A stretch of 64,000 nucleotides of DNA from Candidatus Eiseniibacteriota bacterium. GTDB lineage: Bacteria; Eisenbacteria; RBG-16-71-46; CAIMUX01. Shown here in pieces: positions 45,227-55,106 of this stretch; position 1 is the first letter of the stretch, and each line of letters begins with the position of its first letter. The notes below the pieces were generated by a model. It saw nothing but the letters and a program-made list of their open reading frames with translations, was not told the DNA's origin and made no database searches. Where the stretch lies: positions 744,001 to 808,000 of the forward strand of contig JADJQY010000001.1 of the NCBI GenBank assembly GCA_016712505.1. Direction: 5' to 3'. The translations under genes were made by a program, and so were the position numbers.

Positions 45227-47863
45227 CTAGCGGACGATCCGTAGCGCTCGAGAGATCTCGCGATCGGCCGATTGCAGACGGATGAAGTAGGCCCCGGCTG
45301 GTACGGGCCGATGGTCGTTGTCCCGACCGTCCCATGTGATCTGACCTCCATCAGCTTGGCCAGCTCCCACCTGGAGCGAGCGGATCTCCCGACCGGCGAC
45401 GTCGAACACACCGAGCTTGGCGGCATTGCCTGGGGCGACCGAGAACGCAATGCTCACCGGTCCGAGGGCCGGATTCGGAAAGGCATCCAGGGTAAGCCTC
45501 GAAACGATCGATCCGACCTCGACCTGCGGAGTCTCGCTGACCAGCGGTTCGGAGATCCACAAGAGAGCTTCGTTTCGGGCGGTCGTCGTATTGTAGCCGA
45601 GACCAACGACGTGGATCGACCCGTCTTCCATCACCTCCAGGTCGGTGGCGGAAGATGAGTTGTACTCCGAGCCGAGCGAAAGATGCAGATCGACGAGGTT
45701 TTCCGGTCCCCCGGCCCAGAGGACGGCATGTGAGCTGCCGGCGGTGGTGACGGTGCCGGCCTGGATGTGGGTGTGTGTGGCGACGGCAGTGCTATAGGCT
45801 GCCCCGGCGGGATGGAGATCGAGGAACGAGGCGGCGGTGCCGGCCCAGATTCCGGCGTGCGCCTGGCCTCCGAGGGTCGCGCTGCCGACCTGCTCGCCAT
45901 CCTGTGCGTCAGCGATTCCGCTGGAGCTGGCCCCGGCCGGATGGAGGTCGACGAAGGAACTCCAGGAGCCGTTCCATCCCGCGGCGTGTGCCACCGGCGC
46001 AGGATACGGGGTGTAGATCGAGCCGTACTGCTGGCTGCCATCGATACCCCGCACGGAACTCGAACTTGCGCCCGGCGGGTGGAGGTCGGTGTAGCTTCCG
46101 CCCGGTTCACTCCAGCGCACGGCGTGAGACCACGAGTTTCCGCTTCCGTCGTCGGTGGTGATCGATCCACCGTGGCTTGTGCCGTCGGTGGCCACGGCGG
46201 TGCTGTACTCCCAGCCGCTGACCTGCAGGTTCTCGTGGGCCAGCGACAGACCCCTCCAGAGACAGGCCTGACGCGAGTAGCAGGTGTACCACTGCCCGCC
46301 GACGTAGCACTGATACGGCCACCACCACCAGCCGACCACGATCTCGCCGGAAATCCGCTGCGCGCCCCCGCCCACGCTGGTCGTGGGTGTGGCGTCCACG
46401 AAACCGGATCCATCGATCGGCCACACGATCGGATGATCGAGCGAGCCATAGGTGGGGTGGGGAGCACTGGCCGTGCCAACGATGCGTTCTCCGCTGATCC
46501 CGGTCGCGTACGAGGAGGTGTAGCCACCGGGGTGCAGGTTGGTCACGGTCCACACGGTGTTCTGGGTGGGTGGGAGGAGCGTCACTAACTCGGTGGCGCT
46601 GCTCACGACCGTACCGCAGTCGTTGCTGACCGCGAGGTCGTAGAGCCCCTGGTCTGCGATCCCGATCTCGCTGATCGAAAGGGTCGACGTGCTTGCGCCG
46701 GCGATCGTCCCTCCACCGGGTGCCGGCCCGTCGAGCAGCGGGGATCCATTGCGTCGCCACTGGAAGGTGAGCGGCGCGCCGCCAGTGACGCTGGGGGCGA
46801 CCTGAAAGGTGGCGCCGATCCAGGTGCTGGTCGTCTCGGCCAGAGGCGAGATCTGCGGGCAGGTCGGGGTGAAGAGCTTCTCGACCTTCCAGAGGCCGTT
46901 CCCGATGCCGCGACCCCCAAGGGCGTAGATGTGGTCGTCGTCGCCGAGGACCGCTCCGAAGTGTGCGCGCGCATCGATCAGGTTGGGACCCGCGTTCCAA
47001 CTGTTGGTCGCGAGGTCCAGCACCCAAACATGATTGCTGTAGGTGGGAGCAGCGATCGGACCGAGCTCGCCGCCGATAGCGTAGATGCGATCGTCCGCGC
47101 CGCGGACCGCGCGCAGCCCTGTCACTCCCTCGGGGAGATCGGGCAAGGCGGTTGAGGACCAAAAGTTGCCGGCGATGTCGTACCGGAGAACATCGGCGCT
47201 CCGGTTGGTGCCGTTCGGGTTGAACCCTCCGAGCAAAACGATGTGTCCTTGCCCGTCGTAGGCTGCGGCCGCGTCGGCGAGCGCCGTGGGGAGAGGCGCA
47301 ATCGATTGCCACGCGTCGAGCGTGGCGTCGTAGCGCTCGCAATAGGTCGAGTTCGCCCCACTCGCGCCAGCTCCGCCGCCAATGGCGTAGATTCTCCCCA
47401 GGTTGTCCGTGGCGACCGCGAAGAGCTGCGCTGGAGCGGAGTTGCTCGGGTCGGCCACCTCGTCGGTGAATCCCTTCATCAGATCGTAGACCCGGGCTCG
47501 CCCCCATCCCTCGCCATCGTCCGGGCGTGCACCGCCAAAGACGACGATCCGACCGAGCCCATCGATGCCTGCGCCCTGGTGGATGTACGGCCCGTCGAGA
47601 AACGAGAGTGCCTGCCAGGAACCGGCGCCCGGCGCCAAGGAGTGCACCGCGCCATCACCGTCGCCTGGGCTACTCAGGGGAGTGCCGCCGACCGCGACCA
47701 GGGTTCCACCCACGTTGACTCCGGTGGCATACGACCTCGCCTGGGTCTGATCCGGGAATGCGGGGCCGGGAACCCAGGCACTTCCACGAGCGGGCGACGA
47801 TGGGAGGACGAGCACGAGCGGGATCGCGAAGCAGAGGTTCCGGAGCCGGGTATCGGAGACCAT
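45227..47863 (-). CDS. Secreted Kelch / Ig / HAF-repeat protein with FlgD-like tail
   Basis: 878 residues with a signal peptide (about 1-29). Kelch-type repeats (about 40-330; RIYAIGGGAG, HIVLLGGFNPNG, DHIYALGGRG) form a propeller. An Ig-like domain follows (about 345-435; FQWRRNGSPLLDG, GIADQGLYDLAVSN). Residues 450-770 hold HAF-type extracellular repeats, each with VDLHPAGASSS and HA.IWAG. The C-terminal 85 residues are a FlgD-like Ig domain (LGVFDVAGREIRSL, AGAYFIRLQ). The order suggests a surface-exposed binding protein. No enzyme motif. It lies downstream of the lyase gene on the same strand. Confidence 0.87.
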   Translation of the reverse strand: MVSDTRLRNLCFAIPLVLVLPSSPARGSAWVPGPAFPDQTQARSYATGVNVGGTLVAVGGTPLSSPGDGDGAVHSLAPGAGSWQALSFLDGPYIHQGAGIDGLGRIVVFGGARPDDGEGWGRARVYDLMKGFTDEVADPSNSAPAQLFAVATDNLGRIYAIGGGAGASGANSTYCERYDATLDAWQSIAPLPTALADAAAAYDGQGHIVLLGGFNPNGTNRSADVLRYDIAGNFWSSTALPDLPEGVTGLRAVRGADDRIYAIGGELGPIAAPTYSNHVWVLDLATNSWNAGPNLIDARAHFGAVLGDDDHIYALGGRGIGNGLWKVEKLFTPTCPQISPLAETTSTWIGATFQVAPSVTGGAPLTFQWRRNGSPLLDGPAPGGGTIAGASTSTLSISEIGIADQGLYDLAVSNDCGTVVSSATELVTLLPPTQNTVWTVTNLHPGGYTSSYATGISGERIVGTASAPHPTYGSLDHPIVWPIDGSGFVDATPTTSVGGGAQRISGEIVVGWWWWPYQCYVGGQWYTCYSRQACLWRGLSLAHENLQVSGWEYSTAVATDGTSHGGSITTDDGSGNSWSHAVRWSEPGGSYTDLHPPGASSSSVRGIDGSQQYGSIYTPYPAPVAHAAGWNGSWSSFVDLHPAGASSSGIADAQDGEQVGSATLGGQAHAGIWAGTAASFLDLHPAGAAYSTAVATHTHIQAGTVTTAGSSHAVLWAGGPENLVDLHLSLGSEYNSSSATDLEVMEDGSIHVVGLGYNTTTARNEALLWISEPLVSETPQVEVGSIVSRLTLDAFPNPALGPVSIAFSVAPGNAAKLGVFDVAGREIRSLQVGAGQADGGQITWDGRDNDHRPVPAGAYFIRLQSADREISRALRIVR

Positions 47864-47942
47864 CGATCCACCTCCTGGTGTTGCGTTCCTTATCTATGGG
47901 AGCGGATAAGGTGTCGCACCAGGGAGGTAGTTGATACTCCAA

Positions 47943-47957
47943 GTCTCATAATGAGAC
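47943..47957. promoter_or_regulatory. 15-bp palindrome, possible operator
   Basis: GTCTCATAATGAGAC is a perfect 7-1-7 palindrome 80 bp upstream of the Kelch-protein start and 95 bp past the lyase end. A second inverted repeat, CCTTATC/GATAAGG, lies nearer the start at 47888-47911. Position fits an operator, or a transcript end for the lyase gene. Confidence 0.35.
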
Positions 47958-48051
47958 TGAATCTCTTTGAGGGGGCCGCCGGGGGCGAGTAGGCCCCGTG
48001 ATCTGCGAATGGATTTGAGGGGCGACTCCTCGCCCCCCGCATCTCTCCCGC

Positions 48052-50719
48052 CTACAGCGGTTCGAATCGCCCCTGGAAGAAGCGCAGGGCCGGCGGCTCG
48101 TAGACGAATCGCAACCCGGTGATCGCCGTGCGACGCTGATACAGGCGCGCGATGCCGTCGGCGACCGCCAGCATGTGCGCGTTGGTGTAGACGCGCCGAG
48201 GGATGGTCAGCCGCACCAGTTCCAGCGCGGGACGGTAGTTCTTCCCGTGATGGTCGCGCCCCTTGGACACGTTGCCGCGCTCCATGACGCGCACTCCGGT
48301 TTCGAGGTAGATCTCCGCAGGCGAGGCGCTGGGCGGGGTACTCGTCCTGGTCGACGTGGGGGAGGAAGCGCTTCACGTCGATGAAGACGGCGTGGCTGCC
48401 GATCGGTTGCACCACGGGGACGCCTGCTTCCATCAGGCGTCCGGCGAGCCAGGAGGCCTGCTCCACGCGGGTCTTGATGTAGCGATCGTCCAGCATCTCG
48501 ACCACGCCGCGGGCCATGGCCGCGAGGTCGGCGGCGGGGAGTCCACCGTCGCGAACCCCGCCCTCATAGATGCGGAGCTTGTCCTCGGCCGCGCGCGCCC
48601 ACTCGGGGTTGTCCTTGAAGGCCAGGAGGCCGCCGATGTTGATCAGGAAGTCCTTCTTGCCCGAGACGGTGCAGCCGTCCCCGTGGGCCATGATCTCGCG
48701 CAGGATGTCCTTGATCTGGGTGGCGGCGTAGCGCGGGTCGCGCTTCTGGATCATGTAGGCGTTCTCGACCGCCCGGGTGGCGTCGAAGAGGACGGGAATC
48801 TTCTTCGGGCGACAATAGGCGTAGACCTCGCGCAGGTTGTCCATGCTCACCGGCTGCCCGCCCGCCATGTTGACCGAGAGCTCGAACGAGATGTAGGCGA
48901 TCGCCTCCGGTCCGTGCTTCTTCACCAGGTTGTCGAGCTTGCCCAGGTCGATGTTCCCCTTCCACGGGTGGGCGCTCTCTGGATCGTGCGCCTCATCGAC
49001 GATGATGTCGACGAAGGTGCCTCCGGCCAGCTCCTGGTGGACCTTGGTCGTGGTGAAGTACATGTTCCCCGGCACGAACTGGCCCGGCTTGATCAGCACC
49101 TCGCTCTGGATCTGCTCCGCCGCGCGTCCCTGGTGCGTGGGGAGAATGTACTCATAGCCGTAGATGTCCCGCATCGCGGAGACGAAGTCGAGATAACTCT
49201 CTCCGGTCGCCGGGGTGGCGCAGGCGCCGTCGTAGGCGGCCCATTGATCGCTGCTCATCGCGGTCGTTCCCGAGTCGGTCAGGAGGTCGATCGAGACTTC
49301 GGCCGAGCGCAGCAGAAAGGTGTTCCAACCCGCCTCGCGAATGGCGTGTTCTCGCTCCTCCCGCGTGGTGCGCGCGATCGGCTCGATGGTGTGGATCACG
49401 TAGGGGTAGCAGTTGAACTCGTAGCTCGTGAGATCGGCGAAGCCGGAGCGGAACCGCAGTTGATCATTCCAGTTCCCGTCCGCTTCGAGATCGAGCGGGG
49501 TGATCCGGTCACGTTCGCCATGGAGCGTGATCAGCGCATCGACGACCTGGTCGAGCTGCCAGTTGGTCATGGCCAGGCGAGGGATCTGGATCGGGAGCAG
49601 GTGATCACGTCCGACCTGCCCCGGCACCACCGTGCGCACCCCACTGGCCTGATAGAGCGCGGAGGCCAAGGCGTGAGCGGGGTGTTGCGGGACCTGGGGC
49701 AGGAAGCGATCCGCCTCGATGTAGACCCCGTCGCAACCGGACAGGAGCGGAACTCCCGCCGCGCGGAGTCGCTCGGTGAAGCGTGTGGTCTGGTGCATCA
49801 CCCATTGCACTTCTGATTCGTCGCACATCTCGGCCAGTCCGCGGGCCAGGATCTCCATCGTCCGTCCGGCCATCCCGCCGTAGGTATGGAGACCCTCGTA
49901 GACCACGACATCGTTGATGAAGTGCTCGTGGTCCGCCGGGTTGTCGGTCGCGAGCAGACCGCCGGTGTTGCACTTCGGGTCCTGCGCACCGTCGAGCAGA
50001 ACCACGTGCGCCGTCTTCGCGATCAGCTTCACCAGCTCGGCAATCGAACGGTCGGACTGACCGGGCTCGAAGCGCTGGATCCACCAGGCGTTCTCGATCA
50101 CCCGGGAGAGGTCGAGCACCAATCGCAGCCCCGCCTGGTCCGCCGCCGCGCGCACCCCCCGCAGGTTGGCCAGGCTGAACGGATGCTGTCCGTCGGCGAA
50201 GCATTGCATGCCGATGATGGCCGGCTTGCGGGTGGCGAGGAGTGTGTCCAACGCCTGCAGATCAATGTTTCCGGTGAAGGTCGCTGCCCCCGCGTCGCGG
50301 ACCACGCTGGTCTCGATCCCGCGCGGGGCGTGGATGTCGATTCGGCCGCGCGCATTGGTGGCGATCAGCGACCCCTTCGGCGTCAGGGCCGAGACGATCA
50401 GTTTGACCGCCCCCAGACTGTTGTGTGTCGGGCAGACGTAGGTGTGCCCGAGAACCCGCGTGACCGTCGCCGCCAGGGTCTCGAAGTTGCGCGCGCCCGC
50501 GTACGCCTCGTCCCCGATCAACTGCCCCGAGATCTGCTCCTGACTCATCGCGCTCGTGCCGTACGAGAGCATGTCGAAGGCGATCTGCTTCGGCGTGAGA
50601 TTGAAGGTGTTGAAGTGCGCCGTCTGCAGGTTCCGCTTCCGCTCCTCGAGCGGAGGAAAGTGAATCAGGCGTACGGTCTTGATCTTGTGCGGCTCGTGGA
50701 TCGGTGTTGCTACGGACAC
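48052..50719 (-). pseudogene. Tandem tryptophanase/tyrosine phenol-lyase-like double protein, frameshifted near the end
   Basis: From GTG at 50719 (AGGAGG upstream) two complete beta-eliminating-lyase domains follow one another, about 888 residues in all. Family enzymes are PLP-dependent and split Trp or Tyr into indole or phenol, pyruvate and ammonia. The second domain (about 430-888) keeps the PLP lysine in SGKKDFLINIGGLLAF (Lys 689) and the preceding FDATRAVENAY. The first domain keeps LDLSRVIENAW but has DGAQDPKCNTGGLLATD where the lysine should be, so it should be inactive. Near 48319 the frame shifts: one extra base separates YPAQRLA from AEIYLETGVRVMERGNVSKG, and the last 80 residues continue in another frame to 48052. 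This is an indel, an assembly error or a recent pseudogene. Confidence 0.85.
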
Positions 50720-51199
50720 GTGCAGGTCCTCCTCTGGCCGCACGCATCGTAGGAAAGCGGGAGCGGTGGCGAAAGTGCCGGATCCGGGCGTCGCGTGAAT
50801 TTGGGCCGGCGGCGCATCTCCTGCGATCGGATCTCGGAATCGACAGGGTGGGGTGCGCAACGCAGCAGCCCGTTGGCCCGAGTGCGGTAGAGAGAGGGGA
50901 GTCGAAACGGCGGAGCGAAGAACCTGGGGATAGAGAGGAGCCGAGGTCGACTGGCGCCGAACCTCGGCTCGAGGCCGTGTCACGAGGCCGCAGTCGTGAG
51001 CACGACGGGGGTATCGTAGCAGGTGTTCGGTGTCTTGGGAATCTCCAAGGGTCGATCGATTTCGAGGACGCGCCATCGGCCCCACATCGGTCCAGTCCGA
51101 ACCGGTCGAACCACGGTCGGCCGGCTCGGGAGCCGCGCGATCGTCAGCCCTACTCGTCGGGGGGCGTCCGGGCTCGAAGGACCCCTGAGTGGGCGAAGT
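50720..51199. other. Intergenic region upstream of the lyase gene
   Basis: No gene found. A 10-bp inverted repeat (GAGCCGAGGT at 50938-50947 and ACCTCGGCTC at 50961-50970, 13-base loop) lies about 220 bp upstream of the lyase start. It has no T-tract; it may mark the transcript end of the DUF255 gene or act in the lyase leader. No tnaC-like leader peptide was recognised. Confidence 0.45.
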
Positions 51200-53500
51200 T
51201 CACCGCCCCGCAGTCAACGTTCGCATCATGCTCTCCGGATCCTCGGTCGGGAGCTGGCAGACGAAGTCGCGACACACGTAGGCCACGCCCGGCTGGCCCG
51301 GGATGCTCGGGAGCGCCGCGTAGGGCGCGAGGACCGCGAGTCGAGTCTCTCCCGGTTCTTGCAGGTGGACGACCTTGCGGGGAATGAAGCTGGTTCTCAG
51401 CGTCCGGAGCAGGCGACCCACCTCCGAGCTCTCGCGCTGCCCAACGATGACCACCTCGCTGGTCGGTCCGAGGAGGAAGTCGAGGCCGAGGAGGAGATGG
51501 GTGTGGACGCTGGGGGAGCCGGAAACCCGGGCCGAGAAAGCATCGCAGACTCCCACCGCGCGCTCCTCGTACCGTAGGTCGCCGGTGAATCGAGCCAGCC
51601 GGGCGAGCGCCGACACCGCAGCGGAGTTTCCGGAAGGGACGGCCCCATCATAGACCTCCTTCGCCCTGAGAAACAGCCTCTCCCCGTCGTCGGCCGAGAG
51701 GTGGAATCCCCCCCCCGCCGGATCCGCGAAGTGGGTCTGCATCTGACGCTCCAACCCCACGGCCCACTCGAGATGTCGGGTTTCGAAGGTGCTCTCGTAG
51801 AGGTCGAGCAACCCGCAGATGAGAAAGGCATAGTCGTCGAGCGTGGCCGCGTGCGCCGCCTGACCGTCGCGGTAGCGCTTGTAGAGTCGACCCTCCTCGT
51901 CGGTCATGCGATTCCGGATGAAGTCTGTCGCCCGGGTGGCCGCTGCCGTAAACCTCGGCTCATCGAACGCCTGGCCGGCCGCGGCGAAGGCCGAGATCAT
52001 CAGTCCGTTCCAGTCGGTCAGCACCTTGTCATCCAGAAGGGGAGGAACCCGTCGTGCGCGCCGTGCATAAAGCTTGCGCCGACACGCCTCCAGCCGCACG
52101 CTCCACGCAGCGGGCGGGCCCCCTGTCTCGCCGGCCGTGCCTTCCACCGCTTCCCGCCGGTGCAGGATGCTGGCCCCGGTCGGTTCACCGGTGGCTTGGT
52201 CCCTGAAGTTGCCGCCTTCGACCACGCCGAAGAGCTCTCCGTAGAGCGAGGCATCCTCTGGGCCAAGGACGGAGCGCAACTCCTCGGGCGTCCACAGGTA
52301 GAACTTTCCCTCCTCGCCTTCGCTGTCGGCATCGAAGGCACTGTAGAATCCACCCTCCGGAGAGGTCATCTCCCGGAGCACGAACTCGAGGATCTCCACC
52401 GCCGTGCTGCGAAACTCGTCGCTATGGGTGACCAACCACGCTTCGGTGTAGGCCGAGGCGAGTAAGGCCTGGTCGTAGAGCATTTTCTCGAAGTGGGGCA
52501 GAAGCCAGGAGCGGTCGGTCGAGTAGCGATGAAAGCCGTGGCCGACCTGGTCGTAGATGCCACCGCTCCGCATGCTCCGCAAGGTCTGGGCGACCATCGC
52601 GAGCGCGTGCGGGTCGCTGGTGCGATCGTGATAGCGGAGCAGGAATCGAAGCTGATGCGGAACCGGAAACTTCGGCGCCGAGCCGAACCCACCGTGGACG
52701 GAGTCGTATCTCGCTTCGAGCGCGCGGAAGGCCGAGGTCAGAGTCGAGTCCGCCAGCCCGGTTCCCCCGGCCACCCTCTCCTGTTCGCGCAGCGCGGCGA
52801 CGATCCGATCCGCGGAACTCGCCACCTCCTCGCGTCGCTCGGTCCAGGCCCCGACCAGGGAGGGCAGGAGTTCCATCAAGCCCGGGCGCTGTCCCCGCCC
52901 GTGCTTGGGGAAGTAGGTTCCCGCGAAGAACGGCTTCTGTTCCGGCGTGAGGACGACGGTCATCGGCCACCCCCCGGATCCGGTGAGCGCCTGGGTCACG
53001 TTCATATAGACCTGGTCGATGTCCGGTCGTTCCTCCCGATCCACCTTGATCGCGATGAAGTGACGATTGAGGTAGTCCGCCACCTCCGGATCCTCGAAAC
53101 ACTCGTGCTCCATCACATGACACCAGTGGCAGGTGGCATATCCGACCGAGAGAAAGATCGGCTTCCGTTGCTCTCGGGCCGCGGCGAGCGCCTCCTCCCC
53201 CCAGGGGTACCAATCCACCGGATTTCCGGCGTGCTGCAAGAGGTACGGGCTCTTCTCGAACACCAACCGGTTCCATCTCGGGCCGCCATCGACCGGCAGG
53301 CGCGCCATCTCGTCCGACGGGGGCAGGTCGAAGTCCGACGCGGTTCTCGCCCCCTGCCTCGTGGCCGGCGCAGCGTGCTCTTTCGGAGTCCTTGCGTCCC
53401 CTCCCGCTGGTGCGCATCCGATCAGGATTGCGGCCATGCACAGCGACCACGGATAGGCGGGATTGCCCCGAGACCTGGTGCTTACCGGCCTCAACAACAT
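51200..53500 (-). CDS. DUF255 thioredoxin-fold protein (YyaL/SSP411 family), lipoprotein form
   Basis: 766 residues. The N-terminus (WSLCMAAILIGCAPAGG) carries a lipobox, unlike most members of the family, which are cytosolic. The thioredoxin-like domain follows: NRLVFEKSPYLLQHAGNPVDWYPW, KPIFLSVGYATCHWCHVMEHE with CxxC at Cys 124 and 127, and FIAIKVDREERPDIDQVYM. The rest is an alpha/alpha-toroid of six-hairpin type (FEKMLYDQALLASAY, EEGKFYLWTPEEL, LLDDKVLTDWNGLMISAFA). The reaction is unknown. Its ATG lies inside the end of the ArsM-like gene (10-bp overlap), so both are made together. Confidence 0.9.
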   Translation of the reverse strand: MLLRPVSTRSRGNPAYPWSLCMAAILIGCAPAGGDARTPKEHAAPATRQGARTASDFDLPPSDEMARLPVDGGPRWNRLVFEKSPYLLQHAGNPVDWYPWGEEALAAAREQRKPIFLSVGYATCHWCHVMEHECFEDPEVADYLNRHFIAIKVDREERPDIDQVYMNVTQALTGSGGWPMTVVLTPEQKPFFAGTYFPKHGRGQRPGLMELLPSLVGAWTERREEVASSADRIVAALREQERVAGGTGLADSTLTSAFRALEARYDSVHGGFGSAPKFPVPHQLRFLLRYHDRTSDPHALAMVAQTLRSMRSGGIYDQVGHGFHRYSTDRSWLLPHFEKMLYDQALLASAYTEAWLVTHSDEFRSTAVEILEFVLREMTSPEGGFYSAFDADSEGEEGKFYLWTPEELRSVLGPEDASLYGELFGVVEGGNFRDQATGEPTGASILHRREAVEGTAGETGGPPAAWSVRLEACRRKLYARRARRVPPLLDDKVLTDWNGLMISAFAAAGQAFDEPRFTAAATRATDFIRNRMTDEEGRLYKRYRDGQAAHAATLDDYAFLICGLLDLYESTFETRHLEWAVGLERQMQTHFADPAGGGFHLSADDGERLFLRAKEVYDGAVPSGNSAAVSALARLARFTGDLRYEERAVGVCDAFSARVSGSPSVHTHLLLGLDFLLGPTSEVVIVGQRESSEVGRLLRTLRTSFIPRKVVHLQEPGETRLAVLAPYAALPSIPGQPGVAYVCRDFVCQLPTEDPESMMRTLTAGR

Positions 53501-54477
53501 CCGCCGCCGTCGTAGTGCCAGGTCGATGCGGTGAGATGGAGATCGTCTCGATCGAGCGCGCCCAGGGCCGCCGCGGTCTTGTCACAGACCGCGAGCGGGG
53601 TGTTACGGATCATCACGTGCCCGCGGTCATCATCGAAGATGTCGTCTGCACCGAAGTAGATCGCGCACTTTCCGGTGAACACGCAGGGGCCGTCGGCGGG
53701 AACTGGATCCTTGATCGCGCAAATCTCGACGCTCTCGATCAGGATCGGTTGCTCCACGCCGTGCTCCCGCGGGGAGAGAATGCGGTAGGGGCGCCGGGCG
53801 CGCACTTCGATCGTCCCGAATCCCGTCCGGGTGAGCCGATCGAGATAGGTGGCGACCGGCAGTGCGCCGCTCAGGCAGAGGGCACGCAGGGTCGGGTCCT
53901 GGCGCAGCTCGGCGGGGATCTCGCGGTCGCAGACCGGGTCGGAGAGAACGAATCGACCGTGTGGGCGAAGAACGCGGTGGACCTCTCGCAGCGCCTGGTC
54001 GAGGTCCTCGCCTTCGAAGATGTTGAAGAGGCAGTTCTGCGCCGCGATGTCGATCGACTCGGTCTCCACCGGCAACTGCCGGGCGTCGCCGCTCCGGATT
54101 TCGACGAAGTCAGCTTGAAACCAGTCGTTCGACGCCTCGGCCTCGACCAGGTTGCGGCGACAGACGGCGATCATCTCCTCGACCACGTCGACCCCGATGA
54201 CCGATCGTGGTCGGCGGGTGAAGTAGGCAAACTGCAGCAGCTCCATTCCGCCCCCAACCCCCACGTACAGCACGGACTGCTCCCCGGCCAGATCTCTCGG
54301 GTGCAACGTGGTGCCGCAGCCGTAGTTCATGTCCAGCATTGGCTGGGGGATCGACAGCCCCGGGAGTCGCCACACCGGGGTGGTCGTGCAGCAGAGCCCG
54401 ACGTCGGGTCGGTTCGCCGCCGCCCGGTAGACGTCGTGGGTCGTTTCGAGGTAGTGGGGTCGTTCGGATGGTGGCAT
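53491..54477 (-). CDS. ArsM-like SAM methyltransferase (arsenosugar-type)
   Basis: 328 residues with GGAGA before the ATG. Class I methyltransferase: VLYVGVGGGMELLQFAYFTR (motif I), GVDVVEEMIAVC, SGDARQLPVETESIDIAAQNCLFNIF and EVHRVLRPHGRFVLSDP. Cysteines fit arsenite binding: LCCTTTPVW near residue 30, Cys in NCLFN, and a C-terminal GGGCC. The tail GPCVFTGKCAIYFGADD ... VCDKTAAAL ... STWHYDGGGCC is the pattern I associate with the ArsM branch coded beside ArsS in arsenosugar pathways. No radical SAM ArsS gene is present here. Arsenic as substrate is a family-based inference. Confidence 0.72.
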   Translation of the reverse strand: MPPSERPHYLETTHDVYRAAANRPDVGLCCTTTPVWRLPGLSIPQPMLDMNYGCGTTLHPRDLAGEQSVLYVGVGGGMELLQFAYFTRRPRSVIGVDVVEEMIAVCRRNLVEAEASNDWFQADFVEIRSGDARQLPVETESIDIAAQNCLFNIFEGEDLDQALREVHRVLRPHGRFVLSDPVCDREIPAELRQDPTLRALCLSGALPVATYLDRLTRTGFGTIEVRARRPYRILSPREHGVEQPILIESVEICAIKDPVPADGPCVFTGKCAIYFGADDIFDDDRGHVMIRNTPLAVCDKTAAALGALDRDDLHLTASTWHYDGGGCC

Positions 54478-55106
54478 GGGATCTCCGATGACTGACGGAT
54501 CGACCGGCTGATCGGCGGCCCGCGCTCAGGTTCGCCAGGTTGAGGGCGCGCGCGGACCGAAACTCCAAGCTTGGACCGGAATAATAGACGCGACTCGTCC
54601 TCGCGGGGAAGGTCCGAGTGTCGACGCCGCGCACCGCAAGGTCAGCAACCAGGCGGACAAGATGTCGCGGACCACGCGCGGGTCCGCCTGCCCGCCGGGC
54701 ATCCCATTCCCGAAGAGCGACCTGCAGGCAAGATGGCCGCGATCGATCTCACGAGCGTCGCCACGGTAGCGATGCCGATCGTCAATCTGTACCCGTTGGA
54801 GTCGCGACCGAAGCGCAACGCAACGCCACTGAGGTTGTGATTCGCTCCATTGGAGTAGGGCAGCAGGCAGACCGGCGGGAGCGAAATCGTCGCGGTGTAG
54901 GCCACCGACGCCGCGGACGGAACCGTCGTTCGCGTCGCGGGCGGCCTACCTCGCACCCCAGCGCGCCTCGTTCGCGCCACAGGGAGAAGTCCGGTCGCCG
55001 ACGCGGGAGACAGTCACGTCATTCTCGTTTCGGCCGGACCGGATATTGTGTATCCTCCCCCCGCCGCAAACTCCGCGGCGATCTCCTATGCCGAAAGGAG
55101 GCCGTG
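54478..55106. other. Long divergent intergenic region
   Basis: Separates the ArsM-like operon (leftward) from the second Cys-repeat gene (rightward). No convincing coding sequence, repeat or RNA was found. Short open frames occur on both strands but lack ribosome sites and family similarity. Both promoters should lie here; the stretch near 54575-54595 (TTGGACC ... AATAATAG) is locally AT-richer. Confidence 0.4.

Noticed and set aside
45121..45450. A 110-residue extension of the erythromycin-esterase lipoprotein
   Set aside because: It overlaps the end of the Kelch-protein gene and removes the signal peptide from the N-terminus. The ATG at 45120 follows GGGAGG.
47894..48310. The frame that continues the lyase gene without correction to 47894
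   Set aside because: After YPAQRLA it reads Arg-rich nonsense, while the neighbouring frame continues the family sequence to its natural end at 48052.
54642..54980. A 112-codon minus-strand frame in the long intergenic region
   Set aside because: It contains some sensible-looking sequence (SGVALRFGRDSNGYRLT), but no start signal or domain. It may be a gene relic and is not strong enough to annotate.
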